A DNA stretch of 64,000 bases, from the NCBI RefSeq assembly GCF_023349125.1, contig NZ_JAKIKT010000009.1:124001-188000 (forward strand), written 5' to 3'. Shown here piece after piece: positions 34,237 through 42,903 of this stretch; the first letter of the stretch is position 1; the number at the start of each line of letters is the position of its first letter. This stretch comes from Shewanella corallii. Lineage in GTDB: Bacteria; Pseudomonadota; Gammaproteobacteria; Enterobacterales; Shewanellaceae. The notes under the pieces were generated by a model, which searched no databases, had not been told where the DNA came from, and was given only the letters and a program-made list of their open reading frames with translations. The translations under genes and the position numbers were made by a program.

Positions 34237-34584
34237 ATGACAAGGCTGTTTTTCATTTGCTTTTTCAGCCTGTTAGCTTTCCTGCCCTGGGTCAGGGTGG
34301 CCGCCTCAACCACAGAGTTACACCATAATCAGGCCGTCACTTTGGTCGCCTCCGGCCAGATACTTTCACTGACAGATACTCTCGCCATCGTAAGCCATTA
34401 CTGCAACGGCAAATTAATGGACGCGCACCTCTATCAGGAGGGTCATAAATGGCGGTATGATTTGGAACTCAAGGTACATAAAGGTCAACTGTTAAAGTTG
34501 AGCGTGGACGCCCGCAGTGGTAAGCCTGTATCCGGTCTCCCTCTACCCAGTGAATGTCAGCCAAATGAAACTACTGCTCGTTGA
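34237..34584 (+). CDS. PepSY-domain secreted protein preceding a two-component system
   Basis: A 115-residue protein with a signal peptide (MTRLFFICFFSLLAFL...VRVAAS) and a PepSY-like domain (KLMDAHLYQEGHKWRYDLELKV, then LLKLSVDARSGKPV). PepSY proteins often modulate or inhibit partners in the periplasm. It overlaps the response-regulator gene by 20 nt and so is likely part of the sensing circuit. GGGAG precedes the ATG. Confidence 0.78.
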   Translation: MTRLFFICFFSLLAFLPWVRVAASTTELHHNQAVTLVASGQILSLTDTLAIVSHYCNGKLMDAHLYQEGHKWRYDLELKVHKGQLLKLSVDARSGKPVSGLPLPSECQPNETTAR

Positions 34585-35239
34585 AGATAACCACCTGCTG
34601 GTGCAGGAACTGCAAAAACAACTCAAGCAGGCAGGCTATGTTACCGACGTAACAGACAAGGCCTCCGAAGCTGATTATCTGATCAGTGAAACCCAATATG
34701 ATTGTGTGATCCTGGATATCGGCCTGCCCGACGGCAATGGCCTTGATTTGTTGGGAAGCTGGCGTAATCGCGGCGTGAACACCCCGGTGATCATGCTGAC
34801 TGCACGCAGCCAATGGCACGAAAAAGTGGAAGGCTTCAATGCCGGCGCCGATGACTACCTTGGCAAACCCTTTCATGCTCAGGAGCTGCTGGCCCGGGTC
34901 CAGGCCTTGATCCACCGCGCTTCGGGAAGAATGAACTCCCCCACCAAGACCCTCAGCTTTGGCGGCGTAACGCTGGACGAATCCCAGCAAACGGTCACTG
35001 TTGACGGCGTGACATCTGAATTGACCGCAATGGAGTTTCGTCTGCTGAAGATCTTCCTGCTGTCGCCCAAGAAACTATTGTCCAAATCTCAGCTCACCGA
35101 CAAGCTATATCAGTTTGATGATGAGAAAGAGAGCAATGTGGTTGAAGTCTATGTGACTCACCTGCGCAAAAAGTTGGGGAAAACTGCCATCGAGACCCGT
35201 CGCGGTCAGGGATATATCTTCCACGGCCAAAACCTATGA
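34565..35239 (+). CDS. OmpR-family response regulator
   Basis: A 224-residue regulator. The receiver domain has acidic residues E7/D8, phospho-acceptor D51 (VILDIGLPDG), and T/K positions in MLTARSQ and GKPFHAQEL. The C-terminal winged helix is visible as LTAMEFRLLKIFLLSPKKL and SNVVEVYVTHLRKKLGK. It resembles PhoP-type regulators. The ATG at 34565 overlaps the PepSY gene; the stop overlaps the kinase ATG (ATGA), indicating tight coupling. Confidence 0.94.
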   Translation: MKLLLVEDNHLLVQELQKQLKQAGYVTDVTDKASEADYLISETQYDCVILDIGLPDGNGLDLLGSWRNRGVNTPVIMLTARSQWHEKVEGFNAGADDYLGKPFHAQELLARVQALIHRASGRMNSPTKTLSFGGVTLDESQQTVTVDGVTSELTAMEFRLLKIFLLSPKKLLSKSQLTDKLYQFDDEKESNVVEVYVTHLRKKLGKTAIETRRGQGYIFHGQNL

Positions 35240-36567
35240 TGTCAATTCGCACCAAACTCAGCCTTTGGCTGACCGCTTTGGTGGTGCTGGGCACCATCAT
35301 AGGCATGGTGCTGTTCGAATCCATGCTCAGGCAAGCCTTCCACGACTCGATTATCAATCGTCTGGAAGAGGACCTTGAGCATGTCATCATGGCTACCCAC
35401 TTCCACGACGGCGAGATAAGTATTGATGAGACAGAGCTGTCCATCTTTTACAAACCCGCCTACTCCGGCCGCTATTTTCAGCTTAACCTGCCCAATGAAG
35501 TGATTCGCTCCCGCTCGCTGTGGGATCAAACCCTGGATATTGAAAACCTGGCCAAAGGGGAAACCCGGGTGTGGCAGGCTAAAGGCCCCAAAAATCATGA
35601 TATGCAGCTGCTGTCAGTGGGCCTGAGTTCCAACACCAGTAACCTGACAGCAACCCTGACAGTCGCTCAGGACCTGAGTATCGGCCGCAGGGTATTCAGC
35701 GAAATCTATGGCACCAAACTGGTAGTCAATCTGGGAATGCTGGCCGCCATGATAGCCGGTATATTCCTTGTGCTGCGCCAGTCTTTCCAACCCCTGATGC
35801 GAATGACCCAGACCCTGTCACAGCTCAGAGACGGCGACATAACCAAGCTTGAACTGGATGACCTTCCCCCGGAGATTGTGCCACTGGCCCGCAGCCACAA
35901 TGAACTGCTGGACTATGCAGCCAACCAAATCAAACGCAGCCGTAATAACCTTGGCAACCTCAGCCACGGTTTGAAAACCCCGCTGGCGGTGATGCAGCAA
36001 CAGGTTGAAGTACTTGGGCTGAAAGATCCTGAGCTTGCCGAAGCCATGCAACAGCAGTTGGATCAGATCCGTAAGATGATTGAGCGCAAGCTGGCCGCCG
36101 CCAGAATCACTGGCAGTATGCTGCCGGCAGCGCGAATGCAACTGCCTGATGATCTGGATGGTCTTACCAACACGCTTGGCAAGGTCTATAGCTATAAGCA
36201 GCTTCACTGCCAGTTTGATCTGGACACTCAGGTCAGCCGCCTTCCCATCCACAGAGAAGATGGCATGGAACTTCTGGGCAATCTGCTGGATAACGCCTAT
36301 AAATGGGCCCAAAGCCGGGTGAGCATTTCTGTACGCCAGACAACCGATGGCGTCAAAGTCACCATTGAGGATGACGGACCTGGCGTTGAGGATGATGAGC
36401 TTAACCTGCTGACAGAGCGAGGCACCCGTCTTGACGAGTCAGTGATGGGACATGGCCTTGGCTTGTCGATAGTGAAAGAGATCTGTGAGCAGTACGATAT
36501 TCGCCTCAGCTTCAGCCGGGGCCAGTCTCTGAGCGGTCTGAGTATATTGTTGGAGTTTGCCCAGTAA
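35236..36567 (+). CDS. PhoQ-like membrane sensor histidine kinase
   Basis: A 443-residue kinase. TM1 is at about residues 8-28, a ~130-residue periplasmic sensor lies between about 30 and 160, and TM2 is near 162-182. A HAMP-like stretch follows, then the H box LSHGLKTPLAV with H244, the N box LLDNAYKWAQ, and G boxes EDDGPGV and GHGLGLSIV. The periplasmic part is unlike classic Mg2+-sensing PhoQ. Together with the PepSY protein and regulator it forms a three-gene operon ended by a strong terminator. Confidence 0.94.
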   Translation: MMSIRTKLSLWLTALVVLGTIIGMVLFESMLRQAFHDSIINRLEEDLEHVIMATHFHDGEISIDETELSIFYKPAYSGRYFQLNLPNEVIRSRSLWDQTLDIENLAKGETRVWQAKGPKNHDMQLLSVGLSSNTSNLTATLTVAQDLSIGRRVFSEIYGTKLVVNLGMLAAMIAGIFLVLRQSFQPLMRMTQTLSQLRDGDITKLELDDLPPEIVPLARSHNELLDYAANQIKRSRNNLGNLSHGLKTPLAVMQQQVEVLGLKDPELAEAMQQQLDQIRKMIERKLAAARITGSMLPAARMQLPDDLDGLTNTLGKVYSYKQLHCQFDLDTQVSRLPIHREDGMELLGNLLDNAYKWAQSRVSISVRQTTDGVKVTIEDDGPGVEDDELNLLTERGTRLDESVMGHGLGLSIVKEICEQYDIRLSFSRGQSLSGLSILLEFAQ

Positions 36568-36592
36568 AAAAGCGGCCTCAGGCCGCTTTTTT
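36566..36592. terminator. Bidirectional intrinsic terminator after the kinase gene
   Basis: A 12-bp stem (aaaaaagcggcc/ggccgctttttt) with a 3-nt loop. It serves the kinase (+) and the convergent DUF1338 gene (-). Confidence 0.92.
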
Positions 36593-36613
36593 ATCAATGC
36601 ATAACAGTGGGTA

Positions 36614-37429
36614 TCAGGCAGACTGCTTCCCGGATACGGCATTGGTGCTCTCAAAAATTTTATCTGCTGAGGCGGCAACAAACCCGGTATACAGTTCACC
36701 ATCTGGCTTGGGATATCTCAGCGCAAATTCATAAAAGCAGCTTGGAATTTTCAGCTTGGTATCTTCAAAGGCTACTTCAATCTGATCAGCCATAGTTGAG
36801 GACTGCTCAAGCAATACCTCAGCAGAGCCTTTGATCTCACCACCAGAAGTATTCAGTACAAAGCCACCCTCTTTCAATGCCAGATTGACCTCTTGTAAGG
36901 AGTCGTAGCCGGGCAGATGATTGACTGAAACAGTGAAGTGATTAGCACGGTATCCGATGGCAGCGACCCAGGCAGCGTACTCACTCTCGGCCAATAAGGC
37001 CTGATAAGTTTCACTGTCCAACTTCCAGTGACGACCGGAATAGAGGAAATCTTTCTGAGTCAGTGCCTGTTCATCAATCTGTTCAACCAGAAATGCCACC
37101 TTGTCCTGAAGTTCAGGGCTGAACTCCTCAACCAGCAACTCAGAAATAAATACCTTGGGTTGAGTTGGGTCAGGGTGCTCATAATGCTTGGCATTCAGCT
37201 TCTTAGCTTCAAAGTTATAATCACCACAGGCCTTATAACCAAGCGCTTCAAAATGAGCCGCCAGCACCTGTAAATTAACCTTGGGCAGGTTAAAAGTACG
37301 CAGGGCAATATGGTCATTAATAATGTCCTCACCCTTACCAAGTAGTTCGTGTACCTTGGCGGCGGAAGGGGTCATCTGGATGTAATCAGTCCACAGAGCA
37401 GAAAACAGCTCATTCACATCAGTGTGCAT
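36614..37429 (-). CDS. DUF1338 protein, 2-oxoadipate dioxygenase-like
   Basis: A 271-residue protein of the DUF1338 family, which includes the HglS/YdcJ 2-oxoadipate dioxygenase/decarboxylase that makes 2-hydroxyglutarate. Visible conserved parts are INDHIALRTFN (His), FISELLVEEFS and a YRANHFTVSVNHL segment with the second His. It follows the ast operon on the same strand, but a strong terminator lies between, so it likely has its own promoter. A role in amino-acid catabolism (arginine or lysine) is inferred from the neighbours. The start has AAGGAGA. Confidence 0.82.
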   Translation of the reverse strand: MHTDVNELFSALWTDYIQMTPSAAKVHELLGKGEDIINDHIALRTFNLPKVNLQVLAAHFEALGYKACGDYNFEAKKLNAKHYEHPDPTQPKVFISELLVEEFSPELQDKVAFLVEQIDEQALTQKDFLYSGRHWKLDSETYQALLAESEYAAWVAAIGYRANHFTVSVNHLPGYDSLQEVNLALKEGGFVLNTSGGEIKGSAEVLLEQSSTMADQIEVAFEDTKLKIPSCFYEFALRYPKPDGELYTGFVAASADKIFESTNAVSGKQSA

Positions 37430-37502
37430 CTGGTCTCCTTTTTAAGCCTCACTGGCTGGCAGCCCCGGCTTTAGGTCGTATTTAATTTTAGTAAGAAAAT
37501 AT

Positions 37503-37528
37503 AAAAAAACGCCCGCTGAGCGGGCGTT
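37503..37528 (-). terminator. Intrinsic terminator of the ast operon
   Basis: aacgcccgc and gcgggcgtt make a 9-bp stem with a 3-nt loop, followed on the minus strand by a run of eight T. It starts directly after the astD stop and separates astD from the DUF1338 gene. Confidence 0.88.
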
Positions 37529-37531
37529 CAA

Positions 37532-38992
37532 TTACAGGCTCAGGCCCGGACTCAAAGCTGCAGGCAAACTCACAGAATCAGACTCCATGGATGCCACAGG
37601 ATAAGCACAGTAATCGGCAGCATAGAAAGCTGACGCTCTGTGGTTACCGGATGCGCCGACACCACCAAATGGAGCGGAGCCGGATGCACCTGTTATCTGC
37701 TTGTTCCAGTTGACGATACCCGCGCGGATACGTGCCAGGAAATACTCATAGTCATCACGACTGTCTGCCAGCAGGCCGGCAGACAAGCCATATTTGGTAT
37801 TGTTGGCAAGGCGAATCGCTTCATCAAAGTCTGAGTAACGAACCACTTGCATCAGAGGACCGAAATACTCTTCATCGGGCAATTCCGCTACGGAGGTCAC
37901 ATCTATGATTCCCGGAGAAACCAAGCCAGTGCCCGCCTTGAGGTGCTTGAGTTCCACCAGCGACTTACCGCCGAGAGACAAGAGGTTATCCTGGGCACTA
38001 ACCATACCTTTAGCAGCAGCTTCGGAGATCATTGAGCCCATAAATGGCTGCTGTTCGTCGTTCCAGGCACCAACACGAATCTGTTTGGTGGCTTCCACCA
38101 AATTTGTCAGCAACAGATCTCCAGCTTCGCCTACAGGAATGTAGAGACGGCGGGCGCAGGTACAACGCTGACCAGAAGAGATAAAGCCAGACTGAATAAT
38201 GTCGTGTACAGCCGCCTTGGTGTCGGCAACATCCCGAACAATAAGTGGGTTATTGCCACCCATTTCCAGTGCCAGAATCTTGCCTGGATGACCGGCATAC
38301 TGCTGGTGCAGCAGATGACCGGTACGGGAACTGCCGGTAAAGAACAACCCATCCAACTGTGGATGCGAAGCCAGAGCCTTACCGGTTTCCACCTCACCCT
38401 GAACCAGGTTAATGACACCGGCAGGCAAACCGGCCTTCTCCCAGAGCTTCAGAGTTTCTTCTGCAACTTTTGGGGTCAGCTCAGAAGGCTTGAAAATAAC
38501 AGTATTACCCGCCAGTAGTGCAGGCACTATATGACCATTTGGCAGATGTCCCGGGAAGTTGTAGGGACCAAATACTGCCACTACGCCGTGGGGCTTGTGA
38601 CGTAATACCGCCTTACCGGCAGGAGTTTCAGACTCGGTCTCGCCGGTGCGCTTGTGGAATGCACTGACGGATAAACCAATCTTACCTATCATTGCAGCCG
38701 CTTCAGTGGCGGTTTCCCACCGAGGCTTACCTGTTTCCTGAGCAATCACTTCTGCAATATGGTCTTTGTTCTCCTGCAGCAGATCGCGATATGCCTCTAC
38801 TACTTTCAATCGGCCTTCAAAGCCCAACATAAACCAGTCAAATTGCGCGTCTCTTGCCGCAGTAACTGCTGCTTCTACCTGTGCAGGAGTCGCACTTTGC
38901 CCCTGCCAAATCTGTTCGCCGTTGGCAGGATTGCCGGACGCCATAGCATGGCCTTCACCGGCCAACCATTTTCCGTTGATAAACTGTGTCAT
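37532..38992 (-). CDS. astD: N-succinylglutamate 5-semialdehyde dehydrogenase
   Basis: A 486-residue NAD-dependent aldehyde dehydrogenase for the fourth step of the arginine succinyltransferase (AST) pathway. The catalytic Cys is in SGQRCTCARR, the Glu in LEMGGNNP, and FGPYNFPGHLPNGHI and FTGSSRTG form the cofactor region. Length agrees with E. coli AstD (492). It follows astA by 10 nt and is ended by an intrinsic terminator. Confidence 0.95.
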   Translation of the reverse strand: MTQFINGKWLAGEGHAMASGNPANGEQIWQGQSATPAQVEAAVTAARDAQFDWFMLGFEGRLKVVEAYRDLLQENKDHIAEVIAQETGKPRWETATEAAAMIGKIGLSVSAFHKRTGETESETPAGKAVLRHKPHGVVAVFGPYNFPGHLPNGHIVPALLAGNTVIFKPSELTPKVAEETLKLWEKAGLPAGVINLVQGEVETGKALASHPQLDGLFFTGSSRTGHLLHQQYAGHPGKILALEMGGNNPLIVRDVADTKAAVHDIIQSGFISSGQRCTCARRLYIPVGEAGDLLLTNLVEATKQIRVGAWNDEQQPFMGSMISEAAAKGMVSAQDNLLSLGGKSLVELKHLKAGTGLVSPGIIDVTSVAELPDEEYFGPLMQVVRYSDFDEAIRLANNTKYGLSAGLLADSRDDYEYFLARIRAGIVNWNKQITGASGSAPFGGVGASGNHRASAFYAADYCAYPVASMESDSVSLPAALSPGLSL

Positions 38993-39002
38993 CTTGCTTT
39001 TC

Positions 39003-40022
39003 CTAAATCGCCAAAATTCTTACTTGATCGCCGATATTCACCATCAGGGCTTCGGCTTCTTCTGCTGTCAGCATCAGGTTCCTGGCCTCATCGTCCAGAG
39101 TTCGCTGAACAATGATGGCGCGGTAGTTCTCCACCTCACCATTGGCCACAATGTAGGTATCGCCCACAGCATCCACCTCACCTGTGCTGACCTCCAGGCT
39201 TCTGCTTGCCTGCACTGAGCGGATATCTGTAAGGTTGCATTCCACCGTAGGGCCGCCATCAAAGATGTCGACATAGCCTCTGTGACGGAAGCCTTCGGCA
39301 TGCAGCAAACGCAATGCCGGGCGGGTATTGGCATGAACCTCACCTATCACTTCCTGCGCCTCTGAAGGCAGCAAAGGAACATAGATAGGATTGCGGGGCA
39401 TCATCTCACCCATAAAGGCTTTCTGCCCCAAGCCGGACAAATAGTCAGCGTGAACGAAATCAATGCCCAGAAAATGCTGTTGCAGCCAATTGTAGAAAGG
39501 AGAGTTACCTTCGTCATCACTGACACCACGCATCTCGGCGATAACAATTTCACCGAAACGCTCCGGATGCTCAGCTAAAAACAGGAAACGGCTGCGTGAC
39601 AGAAAACGGCCATTGTTCCCCTGACGATAACCTTCTCGCAGGAACAAGGTACAAAGCTCTGCAGCACCTGTGTAGTCGTGACACAGCGTCAGGGTTTCCA
39701 CCTCGTTGCGCACATCTATCTGCTCCGAGTGGTAAACCTCTGTCCCCAGGCGATAGTGATAAAAGGCATCTTCCATGCCTACCGCGGCCTCAATGCCACA
39801 AGTACCTACAACCTCGCCGGTTTCTGAATCTTCCATCACCATGAGGTAACCTTCGTCGAAAGGTTTTTCTACCTGTTTGCTGACAGACGCTTCAGCTCTG
39901 GCGATTTTATTGCGCAGTAACTCCTCGTTGACAGGCAACGAGGTAAAGCCATGCCCCGACTCATGGGCGATTTGCAACAGCGCATTGAAATCCGAAGAGC
40001 GGATTGGACGTATGATTAGCAT
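39003..40022 (-). CDS. astA: Arginine N-succinyltransferase
   Basis: A 339-residue GNAT-like enzyme that succinylates arginine with succinyl-CoA, the first AST step. It starts MLIIRPIRSSDFNALLQIA, with FLHPEGYR-like and GLGQKAFMGEMMPRNPIYVP stretches, and LHAEGFRHRGYVDIFDGGPT near the active site. AGGAG precedes the ATG at 40022, so the longer frame reaching 40052 is not used. It lies between astC and astD. Confidence 0.95.
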   Translation of the reverse strand: MLIIRPIRSSDFNALLQIAHESGHGFTSLPVNEELLRNKIARAEASVSKQVEKPFDEGYLMVMEDSETGEVVGTCGIEAAVGMEDAFYHYRLGTEVYHSEQIDVRNEVETLTLCHDYTGAAELCTLFLREGYRQGNNGRFLSRSRFLFLAEHPERFGEIVIAEMRGVSDDEGNSPFYNWLQQHFLGIDFVHADYLSGLGQKAFMGEMMPRNPIYVPLLPSEAQEVIGEVHANTRPALRLLHAEGFRHRGYVDIFDGGPTVECNLTDIRSVQASRSLEVSTGEVDAVGDTYIVANGEVENYRAIIVQRTLDDEARNLMLTAEEAEALMVNIGDQVRILAI

Positions 40023-40070
40023 CTGATGTCTCCTGAAGTGCGCCACGGGCAATCCGTGGCGCCTTGGCTC

Positions 40071-41288
40071 TTAGCCTGCCACTACCTTGGCAACAGCCTG
40101 CTCAAAACGCTGCAGACCTTCGGCAATGTCCTGTTCAGGGATCACCAGAGAGGGAGTGAAACGAACTACGTTGGCACCGGCAACCAGCGCCATCAAACCT
40201 TCTGCAACAGAGGCCACCAGGAAATCACGGCTGCGGCCTTGATATTTATCATTGAGCACAGCACCCAGCAGCAGGCCTTTACCACGAATCTCAGAGAACA
40301 CCTGGTACTTGGCGTTGATGCGCTCCAGTCCTTCACGAATCATCTGCTCGCGCTGCTTAACACCTTCCAGAGTTTCTGAGGTATTGACCACACCAAGTAC
40401 TGCGTTACCCACAGCACATGCCAGCGGGTTACCGCCATAGGTGGAGCCATGGGTACCGACTTTCAGGTGTGTTGCGATTTCTGCAGTGGTCAGCATAGCC
40501 GCAATAGGGAAACCGCCTCCCAACGCCTTGGCACTGGTCAGAATATCCGGAACAATGCCAGTATCCATATAGGCATAAAGATGACCTGTACGGCCGATAC
40601 CGGTTTGCACTTCATCAAAAATCACCAGTGCATTGTGCTTGTCAGCCAGAGCACGAACCGCCTGCAGGAACTCTTTGGACGCAGGAATAATGCCGCCTTC
40701 CCCCTGCAGAGGCTCCATCATAATGGCGCAGGTCTTATCTGAAACAGCAGCTTCCAGTGCAGCCACATCATTGAATGGCAGGTGGGTGATAGACTGTGGC
40801 TTAGGGCCAAAACCATCTGAATAAGCAGCCTGACCACCTACACTGACGGTAAAGAAAGTGCGGCCGTGAAAGCCCTGATTAAAGGCGATAATCTCGTCCT
40901 TTTCAGCACCAAACTTGTCTAAAGCATAACGGCGTGCGAGCTTCAGGGCAGCTTCGTTGGCTTCAGCACCTGAGTTGGCGAAATACACTTTGTCAGCAAA
41001 AGTACCTTCCACCAGGTGAGTCGCCAATTCAAGAGCAGGCTCATTGGTCATGACGTTGGACAGATGCCACAGCTTTTGTCCCTGAGTAGACAAAGCATCA
41101 ACCAGAGCAGGATGACAGTGACCCAGACAATTCACGGCAATACCACCGGCGAAATCGATAAATTCGCGACCTTCCTGATCCCATACCCGGCTACCATCTC
41201 CGCGCACAGGAATTACTGCGGCAGGTGAATAGTTAGGCACCATCACCTCATCGAATTGGGCTCGGGTCAGATTCATTGCATTGCTCAT
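40071..41288 (-). CDS. astC: Acetylornithine/succinylornithine aminotransferase
   Basis: A 405-residue class-III PLP aminotransferase. The cofactor Lys is in TSAKALGGGFPIAAM, preceded by VIFDEVQTGIGRTG and GFHGRTFFTVS. As first gene of the ast operon it does the third AST step, and it may also serve arginine biosynthesis as ArgD. In Shewanella one enzyme is thought to do both, so the symbol astC is chosen by context. Confidence 0.92.
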   Translation of the reverse strand: MSNAMNLTRAQFDEVMVPNYSPAAVIPVRGDGSRVWDQEGREFIDFAGGIAVNCLGHCHPALVDALSTQGQKLWHLSNVMTNEPALELATHLVEGTFADKVYFANSGAEANEAALKLARRYALDKFGAEKDEIIAFNQGFHGRTFFTVSVGGQAAYSDGFGPKPQSITHLPFNDVAALEAAVSDKTCAIMMEPLQGEGGIIPASKEFLQAVRALADKHNALVIFDEVQTGIGRTGHLYAYMDTGIVPDILTSAKALGGGFPIAAMLTTAEIATHLKVGTHGSTYGGNPLACAVGNAVLGVVNTSETLEGVKQREQMIREGLERINAKYQVFSEIRGKGLLLGAVLNDKYQGRSRDFLVASVAEGLMALVAGANVVRFTPSLVIPEQDIAEGLQRFEQAVAKVVAG

Positions 41289-41641
41289 AGTGCTTTCGTC
41301 CTTTGTTGTTATCAGGGGTAATTGCCAGTGCGATTACCACAGGTCCAGCCCGCCGCTTTGTTATTTGAATATGAACGCGACAGGGAAGTTTTTTGTTACT
41401 TGTGGGTCATTATTAGCGAAAATGTGACGAGAAAGCCAGTTTTTAACAGCTTATGGGGTAAATCCTGCACTCTTCAGTGCATAAAGATTGCAGTTTAAGA
41501 ATTGTTCAGGCGTTTTAGACGGGGGTTTGCAGCATATTTAGTCATAAAAAATATCGCTTTACCGCAAACCATTGTTTATATGCATTGATAATGAATAAAT
41601 AAACAAGCATCCTCGATTGAAAATCACCTTGGATCTGTATT
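41289..41641. other. Upstream region of the ast operon
   Basis: About 350 nt with no visible gene. An ArgR-like half site (TGAATAAATAAAC, near 41592-41604) and a weaker neighbour lie close to the HDOD gene end, roughly 300 nt from astC. This is suggestive at most; no convincing sigma-70 pair was found near it. Confidence 0.3.
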
Positions 41642-42784
41642 TCAGACAAGATCCAACTTGCGATAATTTTGTCCGCGCAGCAGCTCAATCTCGTCTGGCG
41701 TAAATTGATAATAGTCGATAATCAGCTCCCTTTCCTGAGGGTAGAGTTTCCTCTGCTCCTCCAAAAACAGTATTTTGGCAAAGGCATTACCTCTGGCAAT
41801 CAGAGCGGCATCTTCAGATAGGTCGGCATAGCGCATGGTATAGCTCAGTTCCCTGAGCACTTCAGTAATGCGGCTCTCACCAAACCCGAGCAGATCCAAA
41901 AGCTGCCAGTTCAGCTCAAGCTCGTACTCCATTACCTTTTCATAGACCTGATTGGCAGGGAACTCTGTTGCCAGCACGGCATCATATACCTCCCTTTCCT
42001 TGCTGTTCTCAGCCTCTCGCAGCCAGGATCCCCATATCTGCTCGAAAATCTCCGCACTGTTATTCAATATTGCTGACGTACCCAACTGATATTGCAAGGC
42101 ACAAATATAAGCAAATGCAGCATCTTTGCCCTGGGCAGTCGCCAGGGTCTGACTGGCAATAGCCGTGACTATGTTGTAACGCCACAACTTTCGGGTAGTC
42201 CACAGCAGGTTGGGGTGTCCGCTGGGCAACCAACGACGAACACAGAAATAGGGGATAAGGGTCTGCAGGTTTTCAATACCGATAAAACTCAGCACCAGCT
42301 TAAGATCAGAGACTTTCACATCAGAACGGTTAGGCCGCTTGGCCCGGAAGGAGGGACTGTTAACCAGATTGGTGAGGTCGTGGACCAGCCAGGACAGGTC
42401 GTTGACATACAGATAGAGCTGGTTCATATCAGGCGCAGACGATTGCAATAATTCCAGCAACATGATCTGCTGCTCACTGATTTTGGTATGCCTGAGCACA
42501 TCTGCAGGTTCTGCCAACCTGAAATCAATGCTGCGTCTGACCGCCTCAGAGAGTTGACTTGATACCGCTTCGAAAATTTGACGGCTCTGCAGCTGTTTTT
42601 CCAGCCGGTCCAATACGGCATCACGCTCTACTGCAAGCTTATTGGCATGGGCTTCAATTTCTTCATCGAGTCCGTCCAACATAGCGCCGCTTTTCTGCTT
42701 ACCCACAATCAACAAGCGATAGAGCTTGGCCTCTATCTCCAACAGTTTTCCTGGTTTTACTCCGCCCGCTATAGAAACAACCAC
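41642..42784 (-). CDS. HDOD-domain signalling protein
   Basis: A 380-residue protein with an HDOD-type (HD-like) domain in the C-terminal half. Conserved parts are LLELLQSSAPDMNQLYLYVN, VNSPSFRAKRPNRSDVKVSD, IGIENLQTLIPYFCVRRWLP and AFAYICALQYQLG. The N-terminal ~110 residues look like a helical adaptor. HDOD proteins link signalling such as c-di-GMP or chemotaxis inputs to other responses, without the catalytic HD residues. A GTG start with AAGGA 7 nt upstream is used. Confidence 0.8.
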   Translation of the reverse strand: MVVSIAGGVKPGKLLEIEAKLYRLLIVGKQKSGAMLDGLDEEIEAHANKLAVERDAVLDRLEKQLQSRQIFEAVSSQLSEAVRRSIDFRLAEPADVLRHTKISEQQIMLLELLQSSAPDMNQLYLYVNDLSWLVHDLTNLVNSPSFRAKRPNRSDVKVSDLKLVLSFIGIENLQTLIPYFCVRRWLPSGHPNLLWTTRKLWRYNIVTAIASQTLATAQGKDAAFAYICALQYQLGTSAILNNSAEIFEQIWGSWLREAENSKEREVYDAVLATEFPANQVYEKVMEYELELNWQLLDLLGFGESRITEVLRELSYTMRYADLSEDAALIARGNAFAKILFLEEQRKLYPQERELIIDYYQFTPDEIELLRGQNYRKLDLV

Positions 42785-42903
42785 CCTGTATCCTTCCTCA
42801 AATTACGTGGCAGGCCAAAAGTCGGCCAATCATTCCCTTCCAAGTAAATATGGAGCAGCCGGGACCCGGCTGCCACCATAAATGCCATCAAAACTGACTG
42901 TGG

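Noticed and set aside
41571..41606. ArgR box upstream of astC
   Set aside because: Only one half site is convincing, and it lies about 300 nt from astC, close to the HDOD gene.
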